Of a stretch of DNA of 64,000 bases, positions 1 through 10,074 are shown one piece after another. A model generated the notes under the pieces. The model did not search any database. It was not told where the DNA came from and saw only the letters and a program-made list of their open reading frames with translations. The stretch lies in the NCBI GenBank assembly GCA_018398805.1, contig JAGFBZ010000816.1, positions 186,001 through 250,000 of the forward strand. Direction: 5' to 3'. Position 1 is the stretch's first letter. Each line of letters starts with the position of its first letter. This DNA is from Hirundichthys speculiger (Eukaryota > Chordata > Actinopteri > Beloniformes > Exocoetidae). The position numbers were made by a program, and so were the translations under genes.

Positions 1-749
1 CGGTAGATTTGGGAAAATTAGTCCACATCCCTCTCTTTTTCTTCTTCCTGATCTCCAGCAGCCTGTGTACCTGCTGCTGGGATATTAACATTAAAAAACA
101 TGAAACAAAACATTCAGAAAATATATAAAAACAGGAGCGTAAGAGACTTACGATTCTGTACATCCAATTTAAAAACGATTCCACTTCTGACCACATGGGG
201 GCACACGGATCAGCTGTGTTGACAGGAAGTCCTCTGACGTCAGAGGCAGATGTGATGTGCTGCCCCCGTGTGGCCAGACGTGGCATTACCACACAGAGCG
301 GCTTTGATTAATGCAGCTTTATGCTGAAATGGAGATTTAAAATAACTCACATTGTCTCTGGACACGTGATGAACTCTGACCTTTCTTGCCATTATTTCAT
401 GTTTTTCTTTTTTTTTTTTTTAAGGTGTCAAACATGAACCCAGAGCTCTGAGCTGGTGTAAACGCCACACCGACATACAGACGTAAAAAATATATAAATA
501 TATACAAAACATGTGCGTGTCGTCGACATGCTCCAGCGTGTTGCTACACTCAGAAACTGCACTTATAGATCTTTGAGTCGGAGACGCGACCGGACAGAGA
601 ACCGAAGACCAGCACCAGAAGCTCCTCCTAAATGAGAGATGTGATCACGAGATCGCCACTGACAGCGCTGCGGCCCCACATCTGTTGTTTGTGGGACCCG
701 TCCTGGTTTATGTCGGGACCGAAGCGTCCCACCGCAGACGCGGCTCAGA
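1..749 (-). other. rgl2 3' UTR / downstream region
   Basis: On the gene's strand this follows the stop codon at 750. I see no further coding exon. No clear AATAAA signal on the minus strand was found, so the transcript end may lie beyond the window. An imperfect inverted repeat sits at about 176-302 and an AT-rich tract at 484-515. Confidence 0.5.
176..302. repeat. Short palindromic element (GACCACATGGGGGC family)
   Basis: The left arm contains ACTTCTGACCACATGGGGGC and the right arm GCCCCCGTGTGGCCAGACGT, which are inverted relative to each other around a short centre. Related inverted-repeat sequence occurs at 4749-4934, with single arms near 6160-6186 and 37968-38010. A short MITE-like family is the simplest explanation. 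No target-site duplication is claimed. Confidence 0.5.
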
Positions 750-931
750 TCAGAACAGAGTCCGGACCAGTCTCCTCCCTTTGGCCTTGATTCGAGGGAA
801 AGTGGCGCTCGTCTCCGTGCTGATCGACGGCGAGCCGAGCGGCGTGTTCCCGCCTTTCCTTCTCAACAGAAAGTCAACACTGGATGAGGTCATGGCGTAG
901 AACACGTTTCCTGTCGGAGGGATGACGAGTT
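750..931 (-). CDS. rgl2: rgl2 coding exon 19 (C-terminus, stop codon)
   Basis: The last coding exon reads, after a TGATGCAG acceptor (minus strand), ELVIPPTGNVFYAM, then DFLLRRKGG, and ends FPRIKAKGRRLVRTLF followed by TGA at 752-750. NVFYAM is the conserved end of the RalGDS-family Ras-association domain. The basic FPRIKA..K..LF tail is typical of RGL2. The split Glu codon (G from the previous exon, AA here) confirms the junction. It is 182 nt, phase 1 in. Confidence 0.9.
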
Positions 932-1008
932 CTGCATCAAGAGAAGAAGAAGAGACAAATAAATGTCATAATTCAGAGGCGTCTGGGAATTATTTCCGTA
1001 ACAAACGA

Positions 1009-2095
1009 TGTTTACTGCACATCTGCATTCGGTCAGCTGGCTACTGCACATCTGCATTCAGTCAGCTGGTTACTGCACATCTGCATTCGGTCAGCTGGCT
1101 ACTGCACATCTGCATTCAGTCAGCTGGTTACTGCACATCTGCATTCGGTCAGTTGGCTACCTCACATCTGCATTCGGTCAGATGTTTACTGCACATCTGC
1201 ATTCAGTCAGCTGGTTACAGCACATCTGCATTCGGTCAGCTGGTTACTGCACATCTGCATTCAGTCAGATGTTTACTCCACATCTGCATTCAGTCAGCTG
1301 GTTACAGCACATCTGCATTCAGTCAGCTGGTTACAGCACATCTGCATTCAGTCAGCTGACTACTGCACATCTGCATTCAGTCAGATGTTTACTGCACATC
1401 TGCATTCGGTCAGCTGGTTACTGCACATCTGCATTCGGTCAGCTGACTACTGCACATCTGCATTCGGTCAGTTGGCTACCTCACATCTGCATTCGGTCAG
1501 ATGTTTACTGCACATCTGCATTCAGTCAGCTGGTTACAGCACATCTGCATTCGGTCAGCTGGTTACTGCACATCTGCATTCAGTCAGATGTTTACTCCAC
1601 ATCTGCATTCAGTCAGCTGGTTACTGCACATCTACATTCAGTCAGCTGGTTACAGCACATCTGCATTCAGTCAGCTGGTTACAGCACATCTGCATTCAGT
1701 CAGCTGACTACTGCACATCTGCATTCAGTCAGATGTTTACTGCACATCTGCATTCGGTCAGCTGGTTACTGCACATCTGCATTCGGTCAGCTGGTTACTG
1801 CACATCTGCATTCGGTCAGCTGGGTACAGCACATCTGCATTCGGTCAGCTGGTTACTCCACATCTGCATTCGGTCAGATGTTTACTGCACATCTGCATTC
1901 GGTCAGCTGGTTACTGCACATCTGCATTCGGTAAGCTGGTTACTGCACATCTGCATTCGGTAAGCTGGTTACTGCACATCTGCATTCGGTTAGCTGACTA
2001 CTGCACATCTGCATTCGGTCATCTGGTTACTGCACATCTGCATTCACTCAGATGGTTACTGCACATCTGCATTCGGTCAGCTGGCTTCTCCACAT
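1009..2095. repeat. 29-bp minisatellite, about 37 copies
   Basis: The tandem unit is GGTTACTGCACATCTGCATT followed by CGGTCAGCT, 29 bp in all. The main variants are C/A in TTCGGTC versus TTCAGTC, GATGTTTACT versus GCTGGTTACT, and TGCACA versus AGCACA or TCCACA. It lies in the last intron of rgl2 (932-2637). The overlapping open frames are by-products of the periodicity. Confidence 0.95.
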
Positions 2096-2637
2096 CTGGA
2101 GTCAGTCAGCTGTTCTCACATCTGTTTCCAGATAAACTGCTGGTTTCAGTTGTTCTTCCTTGCTGCTGGTTTTCTGTCCTGTAACTGGATTTCCGTCTCC
2201 GTCTCTCATCTGTTTACTGTCTCACACTTCTTTAGTTTAGTTTTTTTTAGCGATCACGTTTTTTTTTTTTCCTCTTTGCCATAAATGAATGCACAACCAA
2301 GCTTTGTGCTGTAACTCTTACAAACACATTCGCCTGAGAATATAAGCAGTTTTTATTTCATTTTTCAAAACTATTTTAACTGGTTTTCTTTTCCACCACA
2401 GCGACAGCAACAATCTTCCGTCTCTCATGCTGCTGTCGTCCACGTACAACTATAAAACTGTCATTCTGAGCACATGATTGTCTTCGCTCTAGCAGGCTTC
2501 ATAAAATGAGACGGTGGGAGAGTTGAGCCGACGAGGTTGAATAATTAAATAAATACACCTCCTGAGGGTAAACTGGCCCAGAAAATAAACCGTCACTACT
2601 AGATTATGATCTTAAAGGGATTAATTTTCCCTTCGAC

Positions 2638-2752
2638 CTTTTCCTTCAGGCAGCAGCTGGATCAGCTCGTATCTGGAGGCCTGTTGGGGGTCCTGGTTGT
2701 GCTTCTCTAAGGCGGAGCTGATCACAGTGGGGGTCTTATCGTTGCTGGTCAC
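2638..2752 (-). CDS. rgl2: rgl2 coding exon 18 (RA domain middle)
   Basis: Flanked by a CTCCTCAG acceptor and an AAAAG|GTCGAA donor (minus strand), it encodes VTSNDKTPTVISSALEKHN and then YELIQLLPEGK. These correspond to the VTSQDKAPSVI and YELVQLLPGE blocks of the RGL2 Ras-association domain. It is 115 nt, phase 0 in and phase 1 out. Confidence 0.9.
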
Positions 2753-2843
2753 CTGAGGAGGAAGAGGAGAGAAACATTAGCTCTAATGACCCCCCCGGCC
2801 CCCCAGATCTGACCCTGATGGCTGTCATGTTCGGTCTCCGTAC

Positions 2844-3068
2844 CAGGATGCTTCGATACAGGTTTCCGTCCTGCAGGTCCATCCGGATCCTGATGATCCG
2901 CATGTCGGGCCCGGAGCCCTGGACAGTACCGGCGGGGTTGTTCCCACAGGAGGCCGATCGGCGGTGGGACTTGGTGGGGGTGGCTGGAGTCAACGTGGCG
3001 GGGGTGGACTCGTTGGTGGAGGGGGACGTGTCCACATCCAGACAGGACACTGACGGAGACCTCATGTG
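2844..3068 (-). CDS. rgl2: rgl2 coding exon 17 (linker and start of RA domain)
   Basis: The exon starts HMRSPSVSCLDVDTSPSTNE, runs through a Ser/Thr/Pro-rich stretch containing SHRRSASCG, and ends RIIRIRMDLQDGNLYRSIL, the first strands of the Ras-association domain. The human RGL2 counterparts are GHRRSASCG and RIIRVQMEL..YKSILV. The acceptor is CGCCGCAG and the donor GTACGG. It is 225 nt, phase 0 on both sides. SHRRSAS resembles a basophilic-kinase or 14-3-3 type site (inference). Confidence 0.92.
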
Positions 3069-3153
3069 CTGCGGCGGAAGTGACGGCGGCAAACGAAGAT
3101 GAGACCATTTTCATCAGAAAATCCATCCATGAAAGGAGCGAAAGCAGAATTAC

Positions 3154-3247
3154 CTTTGTGAGTTTGGAGAGGAGGTTGTTGACGGGCGAATGAAAGTCGA
3201 ACAGACTGTCACCGTCGGTGGCCAGGCTGCTGCGGGAGGCGTTGAGG
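3154..3247 (-). CDS. rgl2: rgl2 coding exon 16 (linker)
   Basis: It reads LNASRSSLATDGDSLFDFHS and then PVNNLLSKLTK. This is a serine-rich linker between the catalytic and RA domains. The acceptor is TTTCCAG and the donor AAAG|GTAATT. It is 94 nt; the first base completes a codon begun in the upstream exon and the exon ends in phase 0. Linker sequence is poorly conserved, so support comes mainly from phase and splice signals. Confidence 0.8.
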
Positions 3248-3479
3248 CTGGAAACACGAGAAAACGTTCAGGTTAGAAGCTTCCTCCATCAGCCCACTGC
3301 AGGTAATTCACAGCTTCAAACAGGAAATACGCTTCATATACCAGAAAAACTGTTTTTCGCTCATATGAGGTGGCTTTAAAACATTTAAAAAACTGCAGTG
3401 GAACCAGCTTTTCCTCATTTACAGGTCACTTCAGGTCACGATGCTGCAGGACGAGCCACTGCCTCTAACGGCTCATAAT

Positions 3480-4736
3480 TAGGGCTGGGCAAGCTAACGC
3501 GTTATTATCGCGTTAACGCATTAATTTATTAATGCCAACATTTATTTTATCGTGCGTTAATGCATGTTGCTCATATGCTTTTGTTTTGAAAAGTCTGTTA
3601 CTGGCTGCTGCAGAACCGGAAAACAGTAAACATGCAGTAAAGCTAAAACAGACATGGAGAACGGTAAAAATCAGTGAACTTTACAGTTCAGGTAGCAGCT
3701 CAGGTAGAAATATTAACAATTCTGTCTGGAAACAAAATTCTGCACTGCAACCAAACTTTGGCGTCATTCCTCCATGTTCCATCAGATCTGCTCCATGTGT
3801 TCACTGTCCTGCTGTTCTCTAGCTGGTTACTGCAGTGCGGCTCCATCTAGTGGCACAGATGTGTAATGACAACAGAAAGTCCAGTCCTCCATTATAAAAC
3901 AAATTCAGTTCTGTGGACAGTTTTTTTATTTCGTATATTTGATCCAAGTCTTAAATTGAAATATAAAAAAAAAAAACAGGCTTTTTTTTTTGTGTTAGAT
4001 TTAAAAACGAAAAACGTAATAAAATGTCACTTTTTAATCTTTTTTTTTTTTTTTTTTTTTAAGATTTTTTTTGGCACTAGTGGCCTTTATGTGAAAGTAG
4101 AGAGACAGGAAGGGGGGCAGAGAGAACGGGGAAGACACGCGGCAAAGGGTCGACGAGCCGGGAGTCGAACTCGCGACCAGCCGCACGAGGACTGTAGCCT
4201 CTGTTTATGGGCCGCCTGCCCTAACCACTGCGCCACCGGGGCGGCCCGATCTTTTTTTTTTTTACTTTTTTTTTTTACATACAGGTTATTTGTAACAACT
4301 GACAAGTTGAACTCTCCGTTACAAGTTTCTGCTGTTACCTCAGAAATTACCTGTTTTAATGTTCTGATTGTGCTGAGACACAATCATTTTGTCGGATTTT
4401 GTTTGTAGACTTTTTTTTTTAATTTTTCAGAAAAACAGGATGACATTAATGCCCTGGCAGTGGCAATAAGCTTTATTTTATTTTATTTGACATTTTTTAA
4501 GATGAGATTTACACTAAATATGTGTTACTGACAAGTGCTGATGTTAAAAGTGTTTGAACAACAAATGTTATAGCACTTTAGTTCATATGGCAGCAGAACA
4601 TTTAAATAAAAGTGACCTTTACACTACTTTTGAATTCATTATTTGATTTTGCTTAAACAATGCGATTAATCGTGATTAATCAGGGAAATAATGCGATTAA
4701 TCGCGATAAAAAATTTTCAATTGTTGCCCAGCCCTA
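3480..4736. mobile_element. hAT-like non-autonomous transposon with 8-bp target duplication
   Basis: The terminal inverted repeats are TAGGGCTGGGCAA (left) and TTG..GCCCAGCCCTA (right). They are bounded by 8-bp direct repeats CTCATAAT (3472-3479) and CTCATAAC (4737-4744), 7 of 8 identical. Subterminal GCGATTAATCGCG-type motifs recur at both ends. The 8-bp duplication points to hAT. No transposase frame is visible. A SINE sits inside it. It lies in the rgl2 intron 3248-5052. Confidence 0.82.
4040..4247 (-). mobile_element. tRNA-derived SINE inside the hAT-like element
   Basis: On the minus strand the element begins GGGCCGCCCCGGTGGCGCAG. It has an A-box-like TGGCGCAGTGGTTAG (4221-4235) and a B-box-like GGTCGCGAGTTCGACTC (4162-4178). 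It continues through a CTGTCTCTCTACTTTCACAT body and ends in a poly-A tract (poly-T on plus, 4040-4061). Flanking ATCTTTTTT copies suggest a target duplication. It is a SINE rather than a tRNA gene, because the tRNA cloverleaf is not kept and a long tail follows. Confidence 0.82.
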
Positions 4737-4748
4737 CTCATAACGTGA

Positions 4749-4934
4749 TTAAAGCCACGCTATGTAACAATGCCACCTCCGACCATGTGGGGGCAGCGTA
4801 ATACACGCAGGTTCATGCGCGTCTCCTGGCGTGAGACCTCCAGTGGGATGAAGCTCATTAGATCAGTAGTGCCGGTGGTCGGCAGCGCACCCCCCTGTGG
4901 TCAGAGGTGGTATTGCTACATGCAGCGGCGTTGC
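4749..4934. repeat. Short inverted-repeat element (MITE-like)
   Basis: The left arm, AAAGCCACGCTATGTAACAA then TGCCACCTCCGACC, pairs with the right arm GGTCAGAGGTGGTATTGCTA then CATGCAGCGGCG. It belongs to the same dispersed family as 176-302. It starts right beside the target duplication of the hAT-like element ending at 4736. Confidence 0.6.
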
Positions 4935-5052
4935 GTTTTCGTCATCGTGACCTTGGTTTCGATCGCTAACATGACCAGCTGCTGATGGTGTTAACGGTAT
5001 CGATCAGTGGTTGACCCATTCCTGTGTTTTGTGTGAGTAACTGGGCTCTTAC

Positions 5053-5139
5053 TCGGGGCACTGCGTGATGACCACCGTCGGCGTGAGGCCGCGGGGGCTC
5101 GGCTCGCCGGCCGCCTCGATCTCGTTGGACAGCCGGTAG
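5053..5139 (-). CDS. rgl2: rgl2 coding exon 15 (end of CDC25 domain)
   Basis: After a CGCTGCAG acceptor it encodes YRLSNEIEAAGEPSPRGLTP and then TVVITQCP. The human RGL2 equivalents are VSCEVEPP and PTLVISQW. YxLSxEIE closes the family's catalytic domain. The donor is GA|GTAAGAG. It is 87 nt, phase 2 on both sides. Confidence 0.88.
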
Positions 5140-5214
5140 CTGCAGCGAGAGAGAAGAGCGATGCTGAAGCACAGTGAAGCGCTCTGCTTCAAGCCGAACC
5201 GTGGAAAGCGTTAC

Positions 5215-5336
5215 CTCTGCTCCTCCGTCAGCGTGGGCGCACCATCGTACCACCGCAGGAAGGACTCGTCGGCAACGAAGACGCAGTTTCTGCAGGAAGA
5301 CTGCAGGAGGCGGATCTGAGCTAAAACCTCAAATTC
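5215..5336 (-). CDS. rgl2: rgl2 coding exon 14 (CDC25 domain, last helices)
   Basis: It encodes EFEVLAQIRLLQSSCRNCVF and then WYDGAPTLTEEQ. This matches the family pattern EF.V...I..LQ..C followed by LTEEQSY. The acceptor is TAACAG and the donor GAG|GTAACG. It is 122 nt, phase 0 in and 2 out. A CT microsatellite lies at about 5440-5462 in the next intron upstream (5337-5501). Confidence 0.92.
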
Positions 5337-5501
5337 CTGTTAACAAAAGAGCTGTGTCACCACGGCGATTTCACAACGGAAGAGTCGCAGCGAACTTCCG
5401 CCTCATCACTTCCTCCCTCTGATGCAGCGTTATTTCTGCTCGCTCTCTCTCTCTCTCTCTCTTTACCGCCCTGATGGTTATGTGTCAGCTGCACCACTTA
5501 C

Positions 5502-5534
5502 CCGCCTCCTTTTGTCAAAGTTGATGTAGCCGTT
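5502..5534 (-). CDS. rgl2: rgl2 coding exon 13 (33-nt microexon)
   Basis: This 33-nt exon encodes NGYINFDKRRR, almost identical to the NGYINFDKRRK block of RGL2 in the catalytic domain. The flanking signals are strong: CTCTGCAG acceptor and CGG|GTAAGT donor. Phase 0 on both sides. It is too short to show as a stand-alone frame. Confidence 0.93.
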
Positions 5535-5624
5535 CTGCAGAGGGAGATGCAGCATGTGTCAGATCAGTGTGAACGCTGCTAAATAAACACCCCCCCCTCC
5601 CCCACAGAGAGCAGATTAACTTAC

Positions 5625-5711
5625 ATCCAGCCTGTCTTTGACCGCCGTGTCCAGCATGGTGAGGTCTGTGAGGAAGATGCCCAGGTAGGGCACGGTGCCC
5701 TGAGCGTTAGA
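5625..5711 (-). CDS. rgl2: rgl2 coding exon 12 (CDC25 catalytic core)
   Basis: It encodes SNAQGTVPYLGIFLTDLTML and then DTAVKDRLD, the VPYLGxFLxDLxMLD signature found in Ral exchange factors. The acceptor is AAATGCAG and the donor GAT|GTAAGT. It is 87 nt, phase 0 on both sides. Confidence 0.94.
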
Positions 5712-6188
5712 CTGCATTTGAAGAAGAAGAGGAAAAACAAAAAAAAGGGAAAAGGAAGAAAAAGAGATGTTTCATCAGTTCAGTTCCCCGCAGGCTTCTG
5801 TTCACAAAACAAACAGACTTCAGAGCAGCTGCCTGCAGCGATTCTTCACACGGCGGCTCAGGATTCAGCACATCACACACACAAACGAGCACAGACGCTG
5901 TTCCACTTCACCGCCGCCGCCGGTCGATCACTCAGAGCCTCGACGCGCCTGCCTGCGCCGGCAGCGACATTTTCACTGTTTTGGAGCGGCGTTGGAACGT
6001 CATGCGTTATTAAGCTCTCAGCAAAGAGGGTTTTATGGTTTTAGCAGCAAACACTGGAATCGCACCTACAGGCAGGTGTGACGATAAAACCACCAACAGA
6101 GCAGATGATTTACAGGCAAGAGGATGATCCTCCTCCGACGTCTGCTCTGCTGTGTGTAGCAGTACCACTTCTGACCACATGGGGGTGC

Positions 6189-6800
6189 AGCTACAGTTGG
6201 GAATCGAGAACCGGTTCCTGTAGAGAACCGGTTCCGTGTGTTTCAATACCATGGAATCGTTTGGCAGTTTATCCAGAGATTCTCTTATTGATTCCAACCA
6301 GCACAAATCTCACGTAATTTATGCAAGTTAAGCACAGTCAATTCCAGAAAGCACTTACGTGATTAAGTTACGTCAGTTTAGCACGCGCATTGGAGTTGTA
6401 AACAACAATGGCGCCCACCAGGTTCAAACGCTCCAAAGTTTGGCTTCACTTCACCAAAGAAAGATGGCAACAAGGCAACTAGCAGTCATTGTAAAGTGGA
6501 GATAACAGCGTCGGGAGGGAACACGGCTAACATGCAGAAACATTTGAACACACAACATGTGATAACGAGTGTCGTGTTTTTGACGCTTCGGACTGATGGA
6601 TCTCAACCCAGCAGCAGTAGCCAAGCTAAGATCACCATCTGTAGTCAGAAATGTTTCTATGCGTCGAGCCCCGAAAGTGAATTTAATCACGGATCATTTC
6701 CTGCACACCTCAAACTCAGTTTCTGCCCTCTAACTCAATGTTAATGACACTTTTCAGGCTCTTACATCATTTACAAAAAAAGCTTCCCAACTCTGCCGTG
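6189..6800 (+). pseudogene. hAT/ZBED-type transposase remnant with BED zinc-finger fragment
   Basis: A degenerate BED zinc finger is recognisable on the plus strand at about 6408-6570: MAPTRFKRSKVWLHFT, then after a one-base frameshift SSHCKVEITASGGNTANMQK and HLNTQH. The first Cys of the expected C-x-x-C looks replaced by Ser. Possible termini are CAGTTGGGAATCGAGAACCG (6189) and TTCCCAACTCTG (about 6787-6799). No target duplication was found, so the boundaries are uncertain. It cannot make an active transposase. Confidence 0.6.
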
Positions 6801-6809
6801 AAGGTCAGT

Positions 6810-7977
6810 CAAGGGCGTAACCATGGTATAGATATTGGGGGGGGGTCCAAATGAGCCTCCCCCAGAATTTTTTTTAAAGGTGCATTTCCCACAGTTCTGT
6901 GATTTTTATATATTGACCATCTGAAATCACATTTAAAGGAATAGTCTGCAATATCTCTGAGATAGTAGCGAATAGGATAGCTTCCAGCGGGGAAAAATTA
7001 CATGCCTAAAGCATGTTGATGTAAATATTGTGATTGGAACGACAAAAGGTCCATAGCACACGATGGACTTTTAATTCCAAGTTAATTTGTATTTTATTGA
7101 TTTGTCTCAAAATAAAAGTCTGCACATTTACACTGAAACTTTTAATGTGAATGAAATCATAGATTTGTGCAAAGAATTAAATGTAAAATATTGATATTAA
7201 TTAAATATATATACAGATTTATTCATTTGACATTAAAAAAATAGTGTGGCCTGTCCTTACACAATCCCTCTCTCTGTCTCTCTGTGCTGCCTGCATTATG
7301 ACCAGATATTATTATTGTACCAGAAGAAGAATAACTGACCCTGAGGATCTTTTTAATTTGATGCGTTGAATATTTTGCTTGTATTACTAGCGTTACACAC
7401 ACACATACACACGACACACGGAGAGAGAAAACAGCAGCACACACGGAAGACACATCATATCATATGATACAGTCTCTTCACTTCAAGCTAGCTAGCTCAA
7501 CTAACAAACTGAGCCCTTTTTAACAAGTTAAATATTTAAAATAAATTAAAAAATAACACACTTAGTATGACAACATCACTCCTCTTTAGCTATCTAGTTG
7601 CTTACTGTCTGAAAAAACTTTGTATGTCCTGTTTTTTTCTGCTTTTTGGGTAAAGACATTGCTCCCTCCTTTCTTTCACATTTAACGCTCTATTGTTTCC
7701 TCTGTCTGAGCCGGCGCTTCAAACCGAGAGACGTTAAATGGGCGCAACCAAGTATACAATTGGGAGGGGGTGGTCACACACTTTAGTGTTCCTTATAAAC
7801 GGAAATGAATTGATCGGTAAATATTCGGAAATAACAAGAGACGGACTGTTGAGCCAGATTTCATAAAAGGAGGAAATATTTAACATATTTACACATAATA
7901 TTGCGGGGGACAGATTGGTATTTTCCCAGTATTGGGGGGGACACGACCCCCCCAAAGAATGCGTGGTTACGCCCATG
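6810..7977. mobile_element. hAT-like transposon with perfect 8-bp target duplication
   Basis: The ends are CAAGGGCGTAACCATGG (left) and GTGGTTACGCCCATG (right), which are inverted copies. AGGTCAGT is duplicated exactly at 6802-6809 and 7978-7985. G-rich and C-rich runs lie just inside both ends. No transposase frame is visible, so it is non-autonomous. It lies in the rgl2 intron 5712-8974. Confidence 0.85.
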
Positions 7978-8246
7978 AGGTCAGTGGAGGACGAACGTCT
8001 CTTCAGGATAAAATGTTTGGTTTTCATGCCAGACGAGTTAGTGAAGGCGGCGCTCGTTTACGTGCACGGACATCAGAGCTCGTCTGTTAATGAAGCCGAA
8101 GCGTCGAGTCCAACGAGCCCCGACAGAACTGACGCTCCAAAGAGGATCATTTCCAAAGGCTGAACGGTGAAGTCGGTCTGAGCTCCTCGAGGAGACAGAG
8201 TTAAAGAGCTTCCTCGTCTGTCAGAGGGATGCTGGGAGAGTTCGTT

Positions 8247-8960
8247 ACCCCGAATCCCAGCGACCCTCAGGAAGCCCAGCGACCCTCACGACACCCGACG
8301 GCCCTCACAGAGCCCAGCCACCCTCACAAAGCCCGGCGAGCCTCACGAAGCCTGGCGACCCTCACGATGCCCAGCGAGCCTCACAAAGCCCAACGGCCCT
8401 CACAACACCCGGCGACCCTCATGAAGCCCGGTGACCCTCACGACACCCGGCAACTCTCATGACACCCGGTGACCCTCACGACACCCGGAGACCCTCAGGA
8501 AGCCCGGCGGCCCTCACGACGCCCGGCGGCCCTCACGAAGCCCGGCGACCCTCACAACACCCGGCGACCCTCACAAAGCCCGGCGACCCTCACGACACTC
8601 GGCGACTCTCATGACTACCGGCGGCCCTCACGATGCCCGGCGAGCCTCACGACCCTCACGATGCCCGGTGAGCCTCACGAAGCCCGGCGAGCCTTACGAA
8701 GCCCAACGGCCCTCATGAAGCCCGACGAGCCTCACGAAGCCTGGCGACCCTCACAACACCCGGCGACCATCACGACACCCGGCGACCATCACGACACCCG
8801 GCGACCATCACGACGCCCGGCGACCATCACGACGCCCGGTGGCCCTCACGACACCCGGCGGCCCTCACGACACCCGGCGACTCCCACGACACCCGGCGAC
8901 TCTCACGAAGCCCAGGGACCTTCACGAAGCCCGGCGACCTTCACGAAGCCCGGCGACCCT
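8247..8960. repeat. 19-bp minisatellite next to an rgl2 exon
   Basis: The tandem unit is about CGGCGACCCTCACGAAGCC, 19 bp, with variants such as ACACC for AAGCC and GGCCC for GACCC. The period explains the open frames here (19 codons per three units). The array ends about 15 bp from the splice donor of the exon at 8975-9034. Confidence 0.9.
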
Positions 8961-8974
8961 TCGAGTCGACTCAC

Positions 8975-9034
8975 CCTGTTCAGGTGTCTGCTGTTGAGCC
9001 GGTTGTCAAGGTTGGCGAACTTGGACGTGCCCTC
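8975..9034 (-). CDS. rgl2: rgl2 coding exon 11 (CDC25 domain insert)
   Basis: It encodes EGTSKFANLDNRLNSRHLNR. EGTSKFA.L is the block that follows SRELL in RALGDS and RGL1. The acceptor is TCTTGCAG and the donor AGG|GTGAGT. It is 60 nt, phase 0 on both sides. The 19-bp minisatellite begins just beyond the donor. Confidence 0.9.
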
Positions 9035-9560
9035 CTGCAAGACAAGAATGTGGGAAAAAAAACCTTTACCTCTTCATGTGACCTTCATAGAAACATTTTA
9101 AATTCTGAACTTCTACTTCAAGGCCAACAAGACGAGGATTTTTTTAAACGTTTTTTAAAAGTGAAAACGTTCAGCCTCGTCTCTACAACAGATTCATCCA
9201 GATTCTCTCATTATTTTTTTTTTTACTGATGTCATGTTTTGGCATAAAACCTCCACGAAGGAAGCATTATTAGCAATTAGGAATGAAGGAAACACCGTCC
9301 TCACATCCTAAACATATAAAACACAGAAGTAAGCAGTTAAATAAATAAACAGGGTGAACAGTCGGTTATTAATGAATTAAAACAATATATATGATTAAAG
9401 AAGAATAAAATCTAACTGGAGACAAATCTAACGTAACGTCCTCCATAATCAAAAAGACACCTGAGGACATTTTCAAACAGGTGTTTAGTTAAAGTTTAAG
9501 TTTAAAGATCTTGATTCTGGCATGAGAGCATCTAAAACTTCATTCTGTAAGATCCAGATC
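9035..9560. other. Intronic sequence, no gene seen
   Basis: AT-rich rgl2 intron sequence. I see no coding exon, RNA gene or clear element ends here. Confidence 0.5.
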
Positions 9561-9565
9561 CTCAG

Positions 9566-10065
9566 GTCTCTGCTAGACCAGACTTGAACCAGACTGGAAC
9601 CGGACTGGGACCAGACTGGTCCAGCAGAGACCTGAGGACCTGGACCTTACAGGTCCTCAGGTCTCTTCTGGACCAAACTGGAACCAGACTGGTCCAGAAG
9701 AGACCTGAGGACCTGTAAGGTCCAGGTCCTCAGGTCTCTGCTAGACCAGACTTGAACCAGACTGGAACCGGACTGGGACCAGACTGGAACCAGACTAGGA
9801 CCAGTCTGGGACCAGACTGGAACCGGACTAGGACCAGACTGGGACCAGACTGGAACCGAACTGGGACCAGATTGGGACTGGACTGGGACCGGACTGGGAC
9901 CAGACTGGTCCAGCAGAGACCTGAGGACCTGGACCTTACAGGTCCTCAGGTCTCTTCTGGACCAGACTGGAACCAGACTGGTCCAGAAGAGACCTGAGGA
10001 CCTGTAAGGTCCAGGTCCTCAGGTCTCTTCTGGACCAGACTGGAACCAGACTGGAACCAGATGTG
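9566..10065. repeat. Complex inverted and tandem repeat of CCAGACTGGAACCAGACTGG
   Basis: Blocks of CCAGACTGGAAC and GGACCAGACTGG are flanked by inverted copies of CAGGTCTCTGCTAGACCAG and CTGGTCCAGCAGAGACCTG, repeated several times. The result is a series of potential hairpins arranged in tandem. No coding content is supported. Confidence 0.8.
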
Positions 10066-10074
10066 TATCAGGAG

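Noticed and set aside
685..900. 71-codon plus-strand frame
   Set aside because: It is antisense to the last coding exon of rgl2, whose minus-strand reading matches the family C-terminus.
922..1963. Overlapping frames rich in HSVSWLLHIC over the 29-bp array
   Set aside because: They are produced by the minisatellite, and several frames are open at the same time.
1009..2095. CRISPR-like repeat array
   Set aside because: Units are directly adjacent with no unique spacers, and the context is a vertebrate intron.
4141..4247. tRNA gene
   Set aside because: Only the A and B boxes are kept, with a long non-tRNA body and a poly-A tail; it is a SINE.
8229..9101. Pro/Arg-rich frames over 8229-9101
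   Set aside because: Caused by the 19-bp minisatellite; the only coding sequence here is the rgl2 exon on the minus strand at 8975-9034.
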